Assembly (NCBI RefSeq): GCF_001025155.1 | Contig: NZ_AP012322.1 | Coordinates: 62,001-126,000 of the forward strand | Length of the DNA: 64,000 bases | DNA from: Bifidobacterium angulatum DSM 20098 = JCM 7096 | Lineage (GTDB): Bacteria; Actinomycetota; Actinomycetes; Actinomycetales; Bifidobacteriaceae | Direction of reading: 5' to 3' | Translations under genes and position numbers: made by a program | The notes under the pieces: model-generated | What the model was told of the DNA's origin: nothing | The model's database searches: none | The model's input: only the letters and a program-made list of their open reading frames with translations | Shown here: positions 1 through 10,207 of the stretch, one piece after another | How positions within the stretch are numbered: position 1 is the stretch's first letter | Layout: each line of letters starts with the position of its first letter

Positions 1-244
1 TGGGTGGGATGAGCTGGGCGCGCTGGTGCCGGTCGTGGAGTTCGAGGGAATGTGCGATCGCCTCATCGGAGGATGCGTCGATGCCCAGTGCGGCGAGAAC
101 GGCGACAAGCGCCTCGTCGCTGATTTCGGTGTATGTGCCGAGCTGGTCGAAGAAGGAGGTCGATAGTCCGCTTGCCTTGGCGAGCTGGATCAGTGGTCGG
201 GCGAGACGTTCAGCGCTTTCTTCGCGCTGTGTGGCGTTGGTCAT
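1..244 (-). CDS. malQ: 4-alpha-glucanotransferase MalQ, N-terminal part (runs off the window)
   Basis: Only the first 81 codons lie in the window, read leftward from the ATG at 242-244. The protein begins MTNATQREESAERLARPLIQ and continues with a short helical region followed by SDEALVAVLAALG, which resembles the N-terminal extension of actinobacterial MalQ proteins. The full enzyme would transfer alpha-1,4-glucan segments between maltodextrins in the cytoplasm. A ribosome-binding sequence (GAGGAG on the minus strand) sits just upstream of the start. The gene is divergent from dnaK and shares a 417-bp intergenic region with it. The catalytic GH77 domain is outside the window, so the family call rests on N-terminal resemblance only. 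Confidence 0.6.
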   Translation of the reverse strand, partial: MTNATQREESAERLARPLIQLAKASGLSTSFFDQLGTYTEISDEALVAVLAALGIDASSDEAIAHSLELHDRHQRAQLIPP

Positions 245-474
245 AATAGGTGTGCTCCTCTTCGAGTGTTTCTGCAAACGTCCCCTATTGATTCAGCGTC
301 GACTTGGCTTCGTTTGCTGATTTCTCTATTTAGCATACAAGATAGCCTATTTTGACAACGATTGCAAAAAGGTGCTTACGCATGTCTTGCACAACGTCGA
401 TTGTGGTGCATGTCGCCGCATTTTCGCAATGAATTTTTCGCAATGAATATATATTGCATACGACTTGATGAAAC

Positions 475-495
475 CTTGATAGATACTGACTCAAC
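475..495. promoter_or_regulatory. HAIR element 1 (HspR operator) upstream of dnaK
   Basis: The sequence is CTTGATA-N7-ACTCAAC, close to the actinobacterial HAIR consensus CTTGAGT-N7-ACTCAAG. It lies upstream of the -35 box of dnaK, and the gene for the cognate repressor HspR is the last gene of the same operon. Confidence 0.7.
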
Positions 496-520
496 TTTCT
501 GAAGATTTTGGGAATAAAAG

Positions 521-550
521 TTGACATACGGAAGTTGAGTGATGTAGGCT
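521..550 (+). promoter_or_regulatory. Predicted dnaK promoter
   Basis: A perfect -35 box TTGACA at 521-526 is followed after 18 bp by TAGGCT at 545-550 as a candidate -10 box. The -10 box falls inside HAIR element 2, so HspR binding there would block RNA polymerase directly. Confidence 0.6.
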
Positions 551-554
551 CAAG
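534..554. promoter_or_regulatory. HAIR element 2 (HspR operator) overlapping the dnaK promoter
   Basis: The sequence GTTGAGT-N7-GCTCAAG matches the HAIR consensus at 12 of 14 defined positions. It starts 59 bp after the start of element 1. It overlaps the predicted -10 region, as expected for a repressor-controlled heat-shock promoter. Confidence 0.8.
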
Positions 555-661
555 TTTTGGAACGGGTCGAATGACCCGGAAGGAAACGTGAGCGGGAAAC
601 CGTAGAACGAGAACGTTGTTCCGCCGCAGCCGACGGAACCTATAAGTAAGGAGTCACAGTT

Positions 662-2533
<1,872 letters not shown>

Positions 2534-2535
2534 TC

Positions 2536-3168
2536 ATGTCTGAGTTCAACAAGGACGACTACCTGAACGACCTGCCCGATGCCGACGAACTGGCCGGGCA
2601 GGGCGCTCCTGCCGCCGACGCCGCCAAGCCGGCCGACAGCCAGCCTGTAGATCAGCCTGCCGCCCCGAAGCCCGAGGAGGGTCCCGCCGATGCCGGCAAC
2701 GGCGACCAGCAGGATGCCGACGAGGGCACGCTGACACCGCTGGGCAAGGCGAAGAAGGAAGCGGCTGATTATCTCGAAGCGTTGCAGCGCGAACGCGCGG
2801 AGTTCATCAACTACCGCAATCGCGCCAAGAAGGAACAGGATCGCTTCCGTCAACACGGCATCATCGATGTGCTGACGGCCCTGCTCCCCGCGCTCGACGA
2901 CATCGACCGCATTCGCGAACACAGCGAGATGGATGACTCCTTCAAAGCCGTGGCCGCGAAGATCGACAAGGCATTCGAGAAGTTCGGCGTCGAGAAGTTC
3001 GGCGAAAAAGGCGAGGACTTCGACCCGACCAAGCATGACGCGATCCTGCATAAGCCGGATCCGAATGCCGAGAAAGAGACCGTCGACACCGTGGTGGAAG
3101 CCGGGTACCGCATCGGCGACCGTGTGATTCGCGCGGCCCGTGTCGTGGTCGCCTCCCCGCAGGCCTGA
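2536..3168 (+). CDS. grpE: Nucleotide exchange factor GrpE
   Basis: This 210-residue protein is the nucleotide exchange factor that releases ADP from DnaK. The first 70 residues are acidic and low-complexity. A long helix (residues about 70-110, containing YLEALQRERAEFINYRNRAKKE) matches the GrpE dimerisation coiled coil. The C-terminal beta domain contains the typical ending motif VDTVVEAGYRIGDRVIRAARVVV. The start codon lies 2 bp after the dnaK stop, so the two genes are surely cotranscribed and probably translationally coupled. Confidence 0.97.
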   Translation: MSEFNKDDYLNDLPDADELAGQGAPAADAAKPADSQPVDQPAAPKPEEGPADAGNGDQQDADEGTLTPLGKAKKEAADYLEALQRERAEFINYRNRAKKEQDRFRQHGIIDVLTALLPALDDIDRIREHSEMDDSFKAVAAKIDKAFEKFGVEKFGEKGEDFDPTKHDAILHKPDPNAEKETVDTVVEAGYRIGDRVIRAARVVVASPQA

Positions 3169-3180
3169 CCGTTTTCCCCT

Positions 3181-3241
3181 CAAGGCTTCCCGACTCGCCG
3201 GCGCTGACTGCCGATCAGCGTCTGCGGTTCGGGAGGCCTTG
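3181..3241. repeat. Inverted repeat between grpE and dnaJ
   Basis: Arms CAAGGCTTCCCGA and TCGGGAGGCCTTG pair along 13 bp with one mismatch around a 35-nt GC-rich loop. No T-tract follows, so it is more likely an mRNA-stability or processing hairpin, or a weak attenuator, than a full terminator inside the operon. Confidence 0.5.
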
Positions 3242-3313
3242 CTGTACCAGTATGAAGACTTTACGAAAGGCTTCATGAAACAACTCATGAAAACCTCTTG
3301 AAAGGAGGCAGTG

Positions 3314-4315
3314 ATGGCTGAGAATGAATGGTTGAACAAGGATTTCTACAAGGTCCTCGGTGTCTCCAAAGACGCCACCACCGACGAAATCAAAAAAGCC
3401 TACCGCAAGCTGGCGCGCAAGTACCACCCCGACGTCAATAAGACCAAGGAGGCCGAAGAGAAATTCAAGGACATCTCCGAAGCCTACGACGTGCTGAGCA
3501 ATAAGGACGAACGCCAGAAGTATGACGCGATTCGCCAGTTCGGCATGGGTGGCGCCCGCTTCGCAGGAGGCTCCGGCGCAGGTGGATTCGACGCCAGCGG
3601 ATTCTCCGATATCTTCGGTTCCATGTTCGGCGGCGGCGCACCTGGCGGCTCCCGTGTGCGCTTCCAGACTTCGGGCGGCGGGCAGCCGAACCTCAACGAC
3701 ATCTTCTCGATGTTCGGTGGCGGCGCCGGCGCGCAATCCGGTGCGCCTTACGGTGGTGGCTACGGCGCAGGCTATGAGGAGCCGGCACAGCCCGAACGCG
3801 GCGAGGACCGCAATTCGAAGATCACTTTGACATTCCGCCAGGCAGTGAAGGGCGTGACCGTGTCCTTGTCCGCGGACGGCAGGAAATTCAAGACGCATAT
3901 CCCGGCCGGCGTCAAAGACGGACAGAAGATCCGGCTGAGCGGCAAAGGCAAGCCCGGCCGCAACGGCGGCGCTCCCGGCGACATGTATCTGCAGATCAGC
4001 GTGACTGAGGATCCGCGTTTCAGCATGCGCGGCCATGATCTGGTGATGAACCTGCCCGTTACCGTGGGCGAAGCCGTTGCCGGAGGCAAGGTCGAAACCA
4101 CTGATATCGACGGCAACACGGTGTCGTTCAAGATTCCGGCCGGTTCATCCAGCGGCGCCGAAGTCAAAGTGGCAGGCCACGGCGTGCATTCGGGAAACCA
4201 GACAGGCGACTTGATCGGCCGCGTGGAGATCCACGTGCCGGCAAAGCCCAACATGAGCGCCAAGCACGCGGCTAAGAAATTCGATGAGGCAGCGGGCGCA
4301 TACCTGCAGCGCTGA
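3314..4315 (+). CDS. dnaJ: DnaJ-family co-chaperone without zinc finger (CbpA-like)
   Basis: This 333-residue protein stimulates the DnaK ATPase. The N-terminal J domain (residues 1-75) contains the HPD motif in KYHPDVN. A Gly/Phe-rich linker follows (about 76-155), then two substrate-binding beta domains from [11 protein letters not shown] to the end. There are no CxxCxGxG zinc-finger repeats and the protein has no cysteines at all, so it is a type II J-protein. ATG at 3314 is preferred over GTG at 3311 because AAAGGAGG at 3301-3308 is better spaced for it. It sits between grpE and hspR and belongs to the heat-shock operon. Confidence 0.93.
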   Translation: MAENEWLNKDFYKVLGVSKDATTDEIKKAYRKLARKYHPDVNKTKEAEEKFKDISEAYDVLSNKDERQKYDAIRQFGMGGARFAGGSGAGGFDASGFSDIFGSMFGGGAPGGSRVRFQTSGGGQPNLNDIFSMFGGGAGAQSGAPYGGGYGAGYEEPAQPERGEDRNSKITLTFRQAVKGVTVSLSADGRKFKTHIPAGVKDGQKIRLSGKGKPGRNGGAPGDMYLQISVTEDPRFSMRGHDLVMNLPVTVGEAVAGGKVETTDIDGNTVSFKIPAGSSSGAEVKVAGHGVHSGNQTGDLIGRVEIHVPAKPNMSAKHAAKKFDEAAGAYLQR

Positions 4316-4403
4316 TCGGTTTCCGCTCGGTGCTCCGCAGGCAGCGGCCTGAACACCCAAGGAAACGACACAACGATGCCTTATAACGCCAGGGAGGTGA
4401 ATG

Positions 4404-4967
4404 ATGGCGAAAACAGCACGACAGATGCGCCAGCTGTACGCGCTGTGCGCGACGGCGCTCGTGTTGGGGCGAGCTGATCTTGATGGAGCGGATAACGCCG
4501 GATTCGACATTGCGATGCCGATCTTCACCGTCGGCCAGGTTGCCGAAATCGCCAACATTCACCCCCAGACCCTACGCCAATACGATCGCGTAGGCCTGGT
4601 GGTGCCGCAGCGGACCGCGGGCGGCGCGAGGCGCTACAGTCTGCGCGACGTCGACCGCCTGGTTCAGGCGCAAAAACTCAGCCAGGATGAGGGCATCAAT
4701 CTTTCGGGCATCACGCGCATCCTCGAATTGCAGGAGGAAACCCGGCAGCTGCGCCGTCAGATCAAACGCATGCGCGCGGAAAACGACGGCAGCGTATTCG
4801 CAGCCGGGCGCGACGGCGACATCGTCGAAATGCAACGATCCAACAGTGCACGCCGTTGGCGGCGCGACATCCACGCCACAGTACGTGAACTGCCATCCGG
4901 CGCAAGCGGCTACGATCCTAATGCGCGCACCGATTCCAAGTCGGTGATTCTTTGGGGATACCGCTGA
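4404..4967 (+). CDS. hspR: Heat-shock repressor HspR (MerR family)
   Basis: This 187-residue MerR-type regulator represses the dnaK operon by binding HAIR sites, using DnaK as co-repressor in other actinobacteria. The helix-turn-helix and wing lie in FTVGQVAEIANIHPQTLRQYDRVGLVVPQR and GGARRYSLRDV, followed by a coiled coil (ILELQEETRQLRRQIKRM). A stretch of about 37 residues precedes the MerR domain, which is unusual. An internal ATG at 4515 would give the usual short N-terminus but has no ribosome-binding site, whereas GGGAGGTG lies just before 4404. It is the last gene of the operon and probably autoregulates it. Confidence 0.93.
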   Translation: MAKTARQMRQLYALCATALVLGRADLDGADNAGFDIAMPIFTVGQVAEIANIHPQTLRQYDRVGLVVPQRTAGGARRYSLRDVDRLVQAQKLSQDEGINLSGITRILELQEETRQLRRQIKRMRAENDGSVFAAGRDGDIVEMQRSNSARRWRRDIHATVRELPSGASGYDPNARTDSKSVILWGYR

Positions 4968-5065
4968 TTCCTACCGTGGCGCGGCGCGTAACGGATACGC
5001 ATGATGCTGTCGAGCTGATTTGGTGTACTGGTGGCGTACTTCCACTCCTCAGCAAGGAGAAAAAC

Positions 5066-5737
5066 ATGCTGTTGAAAGCCGTATTCTGTGATCTTGACGG
5101 CACCACCATCGATTCCGAACCCCTGTGGCATGACGGCGAGATCGAACTCGCTACGCAACACGGCGGCTATTGGGATGAGGATCTCGGTTGGGAATGCTCC
5201 GGCAAACCCGTTCCCGAAGTCGCCGAACATATGATCGAGCACGGGTGCACACTAAGCATCGAAGAAATCGATGTGCAGCTTAAAGCCTACGTGTTCAACG
5301 CCGAACAGGAACGTCTGCCGTGGATCGACGGTGTGCGCGAAACGCTACAATCCCTGCGCGACGCGGGAATCCCCGTGATGCTGGTAACCACATCGCCAAG
5401 ACCCATGGCCGAAAACATCATGGAACAGGCTGGCGGATTGTTCCTCGACTACGTATGCGGAGACGACGACTGTGCCCATAAGCCCGACCCCGCCCCATAC
5501 CTGCTCGCCGCGAAGAAGCTCGGCATCGCCCCTGAGGATATGGGCAAATGCGTGGTGTTGGAAGATACCTTCGTCGGTCTGGAAGCGGGCGCGGCCTCCG
5601 GTGCCACGACCATCGCGCAGACCTGCACCATTCGCACCGACACGTCCTCCGGCCCGCAGTTCGCCTCCATCAACGGATACGACGGAATCGACGCGGCCGC
5701 ATTGGATGGTTTCGTCCGTCAACGGCTCGCACAGTAG
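5066..5737 (+). CDS. HAD-family hydrolase (beta-phosphoglucomutase-like phosphatase)
   Basis: This 223-residue protein has all four HAD motifs: DLDGTTIDSE near the N-terminus (nucleophile Asp), TTS in the middle, KPDP as the Lys motif and VLEDTFVGLEAG as the acidic motif IV. A helical cap domain is inserted after motif I, as in the beta-phosphoglucomutase/GS1-like subgroup. It most likely dephosphorylates a small phosphorylated metabolite or sugar phosphate, but the substrate cannot be read from sequence. ATG 5066 is preceded by AAGGAG; an upstream in-frame start at 4952 overlaps hspR and lacks a ribosome-binding site. It is followed by a hairpin at 5773-5806. Confidence 0.88.
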   Translation: MLLKAVFCDLDGTTIDSEPLWHDGEIELATQHGGYWDEDLGWECSGKPVPEVAEHMIEHGCTLSIEEIDVQLKAYVFNAEQERLPWIDGVRETLQSLRDAGIPVMLVTTSPRPMAENIMEQAGGLFLDYVCGDDDCAHKPDPAPYLLAAKKLGIAPEDMGKCVVLEDTFVGLEAGAASGATTIAQTCTIRTDTSSGPQFASINGYDGIDAAALDGFVRQRLAQ

Positions 5738-5772
5738 CGCCGGCAATGCCGGCAGTCGAGGCCAAACGGCAC

Positions 5773-5806
5773 ATTCCCCGGAAATCAAGACGATTCGCCG
5801 GGGAAT
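5773..5806 (+). terminator. Hairpin downstream of the HAD gene
   Basis: A 9-bp perfect stem ATTCCCCGG/CCGGGGAAT with a 16-nt loop follows the stop codon. The T-run is poor, so termination is only probable. A 12-bp tandem duplication (TGCTTGCGGGAA twice) follows near 5835. Confidence 0.5.
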
Positions 5807-5991
5807 ATTCGTATGCGCGGCGGTTTATAGGAGTGCTTGCGGGAATGCTTGCGGGAATGTGCAGATTTGGACAGGTAGCGATACGGGCAAGGAATCGCGG
5901 TGCGGTCTGCTGATAGGGTTGTTGACGGTTTGCCGGAAACCGTCATTGCCGGCCGATCCGGGTATCGGACGAAGGAATAATTGGGAAACGC

Positions 5992-6693
5992 ATGAATATT
6001 ATTAACTTCTTTGTGGAATTGCTGAAGGATCCGCGCGCGGCCATCGCCAGCTGGATCGCCATGGGCGTGGCCCCCACGCTGGGCTTCATCTTCATCATCA
6101 TCTTCGTGGAAACGGGTGTGGTGTTCTTCCCGTTCCTGCCGGGAGACTCGCTGCTGTTCGCAGCCGGCGTGTTCGCCGCCCCCGACAGCGCGACCGGCAA
6201 AGCGGCACTGCCGTTGATGGCATTGCTGCCCGTAGTATGGTGCGCTCCGATCATCGGCGACCAATGCAACTATTGGATCGGCCACTTCTTCGGACGGCGT
6301 ATTCTCGAATCCGGCAAAGTCAAGGCCATGACGCCGGAACGTATCGAAAAAACCGAAAAGATGATCGAGAAGTGGGGGCCGCTGGCAGTGTTCCTCGGTC
6401 GATTCTTCCCCTTCATCCGCACATTCATGCCATTCATTTCCGGCATTTCCGGCATGCGTTGGAGCCGATTCACACCGTTCTCCATACTGGGAGGCCTGTG
6501 CTGGTCGTCCCTGTTCACCCTCATGGGCTACTTCTTCGGCGGCATTCCCGCAGTGCAGCAGCATTTCGAACTCATCATCATACTGATTCTGGTCGTGTCG
6601 CTGGTACCCACCATCATCGGACTGCTCAAAGCCAAGTTCGGCAAGAAGAAGCAGACCGAAGACGCTCCCGCAGAGGTGCGGGCCGAACGGTAA
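5992..6693 (+). CDS. DedA-family membrane protein
   Basis: This 233-residue integral membrane protein has about five hydrophobic segments. The family motif is visible as FLPGDSLLFAAGVFA near residue 45 and as GRFFPFIRTFMPFISGISGM near residue 140. DedA/SNARE-associated proteins are linked to lipid carrier flipping and envelope homeostasis; undecaprenyl phosphate or phospholipid recycling is the current model for several members. The C-terminus is short, charged and cytoplasmic. A strong inverted repeat directly after the stop suggests the transcript ends here. Confidence 0.9.
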   Translation: MNIINFFVELLKDPRAAIASWIAMGVAPTLGFIFIIIFVETGVVFFPFLPGDSLLFAAGVFAAPDSATGKAALPLMALLPVVWCAPIIGDQCNYWIGHFFGRRILESGKVKAMTPERIEKTEKMIEKWGPLAVFLGRFFPFIRTFMPFISGISGMRWSRFTPFSILGGLCWSSLFTLMGYFFGGIPAVQQHFELIIILILVVSLVPTIIGLLKAKFGKKKQTEDAPAEVRAER

Positions 6694-6709
6694 CCAGCGC
6701 CGCAACGGC

Positions 6710-6781
6710 TACGAACATCCCGCATGCAACGCCTATTCCTACGGCAACAAGGAAGATGGCGATGCGTGCGGGATGTTCGTA
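6710..6781. terminator. Inverted repeat after the dedA-type gene
   Basis: Two 15-bp arms (TACGAACATCCCGCA at 6710-6724 and its exact complement at 6767-6781) flank a 42-nt loop. The long loop and missing T-run make it an atypical terminator. It lies 59 bp before the tatD start and could also protect the upstream mRNA 3' end. Confidence 0.45.
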
Positions 6782-6839
6782 TTCGGCGGGCAAAACTCGA
6801 ACAATGCAATACGCAGGTTCGTCACGGGGACGCGACACT

Positions 6840-7808
6840 ATGGCGCGTATGAGCAAAAAGAAGCATCGCGATCGCAGCTGGGCTCCCGCGCCGGAACCAT
6901 TGCCGGCCAACGCCCAGGTGATCGACAATCATACCCACGTGGCATCGGTAGTGCCGTTCTCCCGTGCCATGAGTCATGAGGCAGTGGAAAAAGGCCAGCC
7001 GGAAGTCCCCGTGTACAGCGTGGACGAGCTATTGGCACAGGCCTCGGCAGTAGGGGTTACCGGAGTGATCGACTGCGGGTGCGAACTGCCGAACCTCATG
7101 ACCGCCGTCGACATGGCACGCGAGCACGAACACGTGTACGCGGCGCTCGCCATCCACCCCAATGAGGCCGTGCACCATGGCCATCGCGCCGTACCGGGGC
7201 CGGACGGATTGCCGGTGAAGTACCAGCCGTGGCATGACGTCAGCTTCGAGGATGCGCTCGCCGAAGTGCATCGGCTCGCCGTCACCTACCCCAAGCAGGT
7301 GGTGGCCATCGGCGAAACCGGCATGGACCTGTTCCGCACCGGGGACGACGCCAAGGAACTGCAGCGCGAAGCGTTCCGCGCGCATATCGCGCTCGCCAAG
7401 GAGCTGAACCTGCCCATGCAGATTCACGACCGCGACTCCCATAAGGAGGTCATCGAAACCCTGCTCGCCGACGGCGCCCCTGAACGCACCGTATTCCACA
7501 GCTATTCCGGCGACGCGGAAATGGCCGAAATCGCCCGTGAACACGGCTGGTATTTCAGCTTCTCCGGCACCTGTAGCTACAAGGGCAACGACGGTATCCG
7601 CGAATCGTTGCGCATCGTAGGCCTTGACCACGCCATGGTCGAAACCGACGCTCCGTACCTGACGCCCATGCCGTATCGTGGCCGCACCAACGCCCCATAC
7701 ATGATTCCCTATACCCTCCAAGCCATGGCCGACACGCTCGGTATGTCGATAGCTGAAGTGGCCCGTGGAACCCGCGAAACCACGCGGAAAGTCTACGACA
7801 TCGAATGA
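6840..7808 (+). CDS. tatD: TatD-family metal-dependent deoxyribonuclease
   Basis: This protein of about 322 residues has the amidohydrolase-fold metal ligands of TatD: HTH in IDNHTH near residue 33, the Glu in AIGETGMDLF, His in MQIHDRDSH and VFHSYSGD, and Asp in VETDAPYL. TatD proteins are cytoplasmic 3'-5' exonucleases implicated in DNA repair and quality control. The N-terminus is a short basic tail and the start may be ATG 6840 or ATG 6849; neither has a strong ribosome-binding site. A longer open frame upstream overlaps the dedA-type gene and is not credible. Confidence 0.9.
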   Translation: MARMSKKKHRDRSWAPAPEPLPANAQVIDNHTHVASVVPFSRAMSHEAVEKGQPEVPVYSVDELLAQASAVGVTGVIDCGCELPNLMTAVDMAREHEHVYAALAIHPNEAVHHGHRAVPGPDGLPVKYQPWHDVSFEDALAEVHRLAVTYPKQVVAIGETGMDLFRTGDDAKELQREAFRAHIALAKELNLPMQIHDRDSHKEVIETLLADGAPERTVFHSYSGDAEMAEIAREHGWYFSFSGTCSYKGNDGIRESLRIVGLDHAMVETDAPYLTPMPYRGRTNAPYMIPYTLQAMADTLGMSIAEVARGTRETTRKVYDIE

Positions 7809-7895
7809 TTACCGAGTTGTGGGTATACCAAGGGTGAACTACCATGTCTCTGCGATATCAGAGAACGGGACTTGAGAACCCAAGGGAGGATCATG

Positions 7896-10124
7896 ATGAA
7901 GAATACGAACGAGCGGAACGTGCGGAAACGAAAACAGGGCGGTCACACTGACGGCGCGGATGGCGAGGCGCTGCTCAGAGCCGACCGATTTACCAACGTT
8001 CCCAAGGTGTCACATAGTTCGCTGACAAAAGAGGAACGCGCGGAGCTTGTCAAACAGGCCGAGGCGGAAAGCCGCGAGGCCGAAAAACTTGCCAGTGCGC
8101 ATGAACGCGGTCCGGTTGGACGCTGGTGGGTTCGACTGCAATCAGGGCCGAACAAGATCAGCCTGGGCATGGCCATCGTGGCGCTCGGCGTGGTCTACGG
8201 CGATATCGGCACATCACCGCTGTACACCATGCAGACCTTCCTGAATGGGCAGGGAGGTCTGGTCAACGCCAACCGCGAAGCGGTGCTTGGCGTGCTGTCA
8301 CTGGTGTTCTGGTCCATTACCTTGATCACCACCGTCAAATACGTGTTCATCGCCATGCGCATCGATAATCACGGCGAGGGTGGCATTTTCGCCCTGTACT
8401 CCCTGATTCGCAAGTATGGTAGGTGGCTCGTGTTCCCGGCCATGCTGGGCGGTGCGGCGTTCCTGGCCGACTCGGTGCTCACACCGGCCGTGTCCATCAG
8501 TTCCGCTGTCGAAGGTTTGGAAACCTTGCCCGCCTTGGAGGGCCTGTTCACGCAAAACAAGGAACTGACGCTCATGATCACCGTGGTGATCATCGTCGGA
8601 TTGTTCTGCGTGCAATCGCACGGCACCGAAAGCATCGGCAAAGTATTCGGTTCCGTGGTGATGGTGTGGTTCACGTTCCTCGCCGTGGTCGGCTTGGTAA
8701 ACCTGAGCCAGGATTGGAGCGTGTTCGCGGCGCTGAACCCCGTGTATGGCGTGAGATTCCTCTTCAGTCCGCACAATGCCGCCGGCATCGCCGTGATGGG
8801 CACCGTGTTCCTTTCCACCACCGGTGCCGAAGCCCTGTACTCCGATATGGGGCATGTGGGCCGTGGCAACATCTACTTCACCTGGCCGTTCATCAAGGTC
8901 GCGCTCGTGCTGTGCTATTTCGGCCAGGGCGCGTGGATGCTCAACCATTGGGATGACGAAGCCTACGACCATCTGCACGGCTTGAACCCCTTTTTCGAGA
9001 TGATGACGCCGTCCGTGCGCTGCATCGCGGTCGTGCTTTCCGTCACGGCTGGCGTGATCGCCTCGCAGGCTCTGATCACCGGCGCGTTCACCATGGTGTC
9101 CGAAGCGACTCGACTTGACTGGATGCCCCATCTGCAGGTCCGTTATCCGGCGCGTACGCGCGGTCAGCTGTATATCCCCGTCGTCAACATCGTGCTATGC
9201 GTATCGACATTGGCGGTACTGGCGTTGTTCCGCGACTCCGAATACATCTCCGCCGCATACGGCCTGGCATTGACGGTCACCATGATCACCACGACCGTGC
9301 TGTTGGCCGTTTACATCTGGCATAAGGTGAGCAAGGTCTGGTCGATGGTATTCCTAGTGGTGTTCCTCGCGATACAGACCATGTTCTTCGTGGCGTCGAT
9401 GGCGAAGTTCCTGCACGGCGGCTGGTTCACCATGCTGCTGACTCTGGCGATCCTGTTCGTCATGGTCACGTGGAACGACGGCACCAAGATCGAACGCGCG
9501 CAACGCCGTCACATGAGGCCGAAGGACTTCCTGCCCACGCTTGACAAGCTGCACGGCGACAACCACATCCCGTTCTTCGCCGACAACATCGTCTACCTCA
9601 CCTCCGATAGCGAGATGAAGCGCCTCGATACCGACATCTTCTTCTCCATCTTCGCTGATCACCCCAAGCGCGCACGCGCCTGGTGGGCGTTGAGCGTGGA
9701 AACCACCGACCAGCCGTTCACGCGTGAATACAGTGTGGAAAGCTTCGGCACCGACTACCTGTTCCGCATCAAAATGCGGCTGGGATTCAAAGTGTCGCAG
9801 TCGATTCCCGCATACCTGCATCAGATCATGCATGACCTGGAGCACACCGGCGAACTGCCGCAGCAGAAATCCATCTACCCGAAGGTCGACGCCGATCCGG
9901 GCATCGGCACCATCAAATATGTGCTGGTCCACAAGGCCCTCATGCCCGAATCCAAGGTGTCGAGAAGGGGAGCATTGTCACTGTCCGTCAAATACGCGAT
10001 CAGGCATATGGCCGGTTCCGCGGTGAAATGGTTCGGCCTGGCGCCCTACAATCCGCTCATCGAAGTGCAGCCGCTGTTCGTGCCCACGAACAGGCCGCCG
10101 AAGCTCAAGCGCACTGCGGAATGA
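7896..10124 (+). CDS. kup: KUP-family potassium uptake protein
   Basis: This protein of about 742 residues is a K+ (probably K+:H+) importer in the membrane. After a hydrophilic N-terminal extension of about 85 residues comes the family signature GVVYGDIGTSPLYTMQTF, then about 12 membrane segments to about residue 540, and a soluble C-terminal domain. The extension is longer than in E. coli Kup. ATG 7896 is chosen because GGAGGA ends 5 bp before it; ATG 7893 is also possible. No obvious terminator is seen in the 83-bp gap to the next gene. Confidence 0.95.
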   Translation: MKNTNERNVRKRKQGGHTDGADGEALLRADRFTNVPKVSHSSLTKEERAELVKQAEAESREAEKLASAHERGPVGRWWVRLQSGPNKISLGMAIVALGVVYGDIGTSPLYTMQTFLNGQGGLVNANREAVLGVLSLVFWSITLITTVKYVFIAMRIDNHGEGGIFALYSLIRKYGRWLVFPAMLGGAAFLADSVLTPAVSISSAVEGLETLPALEGLFTQNKELTLMITVVIIVGLFCVQSHGTESIGKVFGSVVMVWFTFLAVVGLVNLSQDWSVFAALNPVYGVRFLFSPHNAAGIAVMGTVFLSTTGAEALYSDMGHVGRGNIYFTWPFIKVALVLCYFGQGAWMLNHWDDEAYDHLHGLNPFFEMMTPSVRCIAVVLSVTAGVIASQALITGAFTMVSEATRLDWMPHLQVRYPARTRGQLYIPVVNIVLCVSTLAVLALFRDSEYISAAYGLALTVTMITTTVLLAVYIWHKVSKVWSMVFLVVFLAIQTMFFVASMAKFLHGGWFTMLLTLAILFVMVTWNDGTKIERAQRRHMRPKDFLPTLDKLHGDNHIPFFADNIVYLTSDSEMKRLDTDIFFSIFADHPKRARAWWALSVETTDQPFTREYSVESFGTDYLFRIKMRLGFKVSQSIPAYLHQIMHDLEHTGELPQQKSIYPKVDADPGIGTIKYVLVHKALMPESKVSRRGALSLSVKYAIRHMAGSAVKWFGLAPYNPLIEVQPLFVPTNRPPKLKRTAE

Positions 10125-10207
10125 GCAGGCCCTCAGCGGGTGAGGTATAGGCAACGGTTATAGCGCTGACCGCGCGTCGAAATGCACGCGCGGTACAGTG
10201 CCCTACT

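Larger units (their letters stand above)
245..661. other. Divergent malQ/dnaK intergenic region
   Basis: This 417-bp gap holds no gene. The right half carries the two HAIR elements and the dnaK promoter, listed separately. The left half is AT-rich and must hold the malQ promoter. A weak minus-strand candidate is TTGTCA (353-358) with TATGCT (332-337), but the 15-bp spacer is short, so I do not list it as a promoter. Confidence 0.6.

Noticed and set aside
9..320. Plus-strand frame of 103 codons at the window start
   Set aside because: It is opposite the malQ N-terminus and has no ribosome-binding site or family features.
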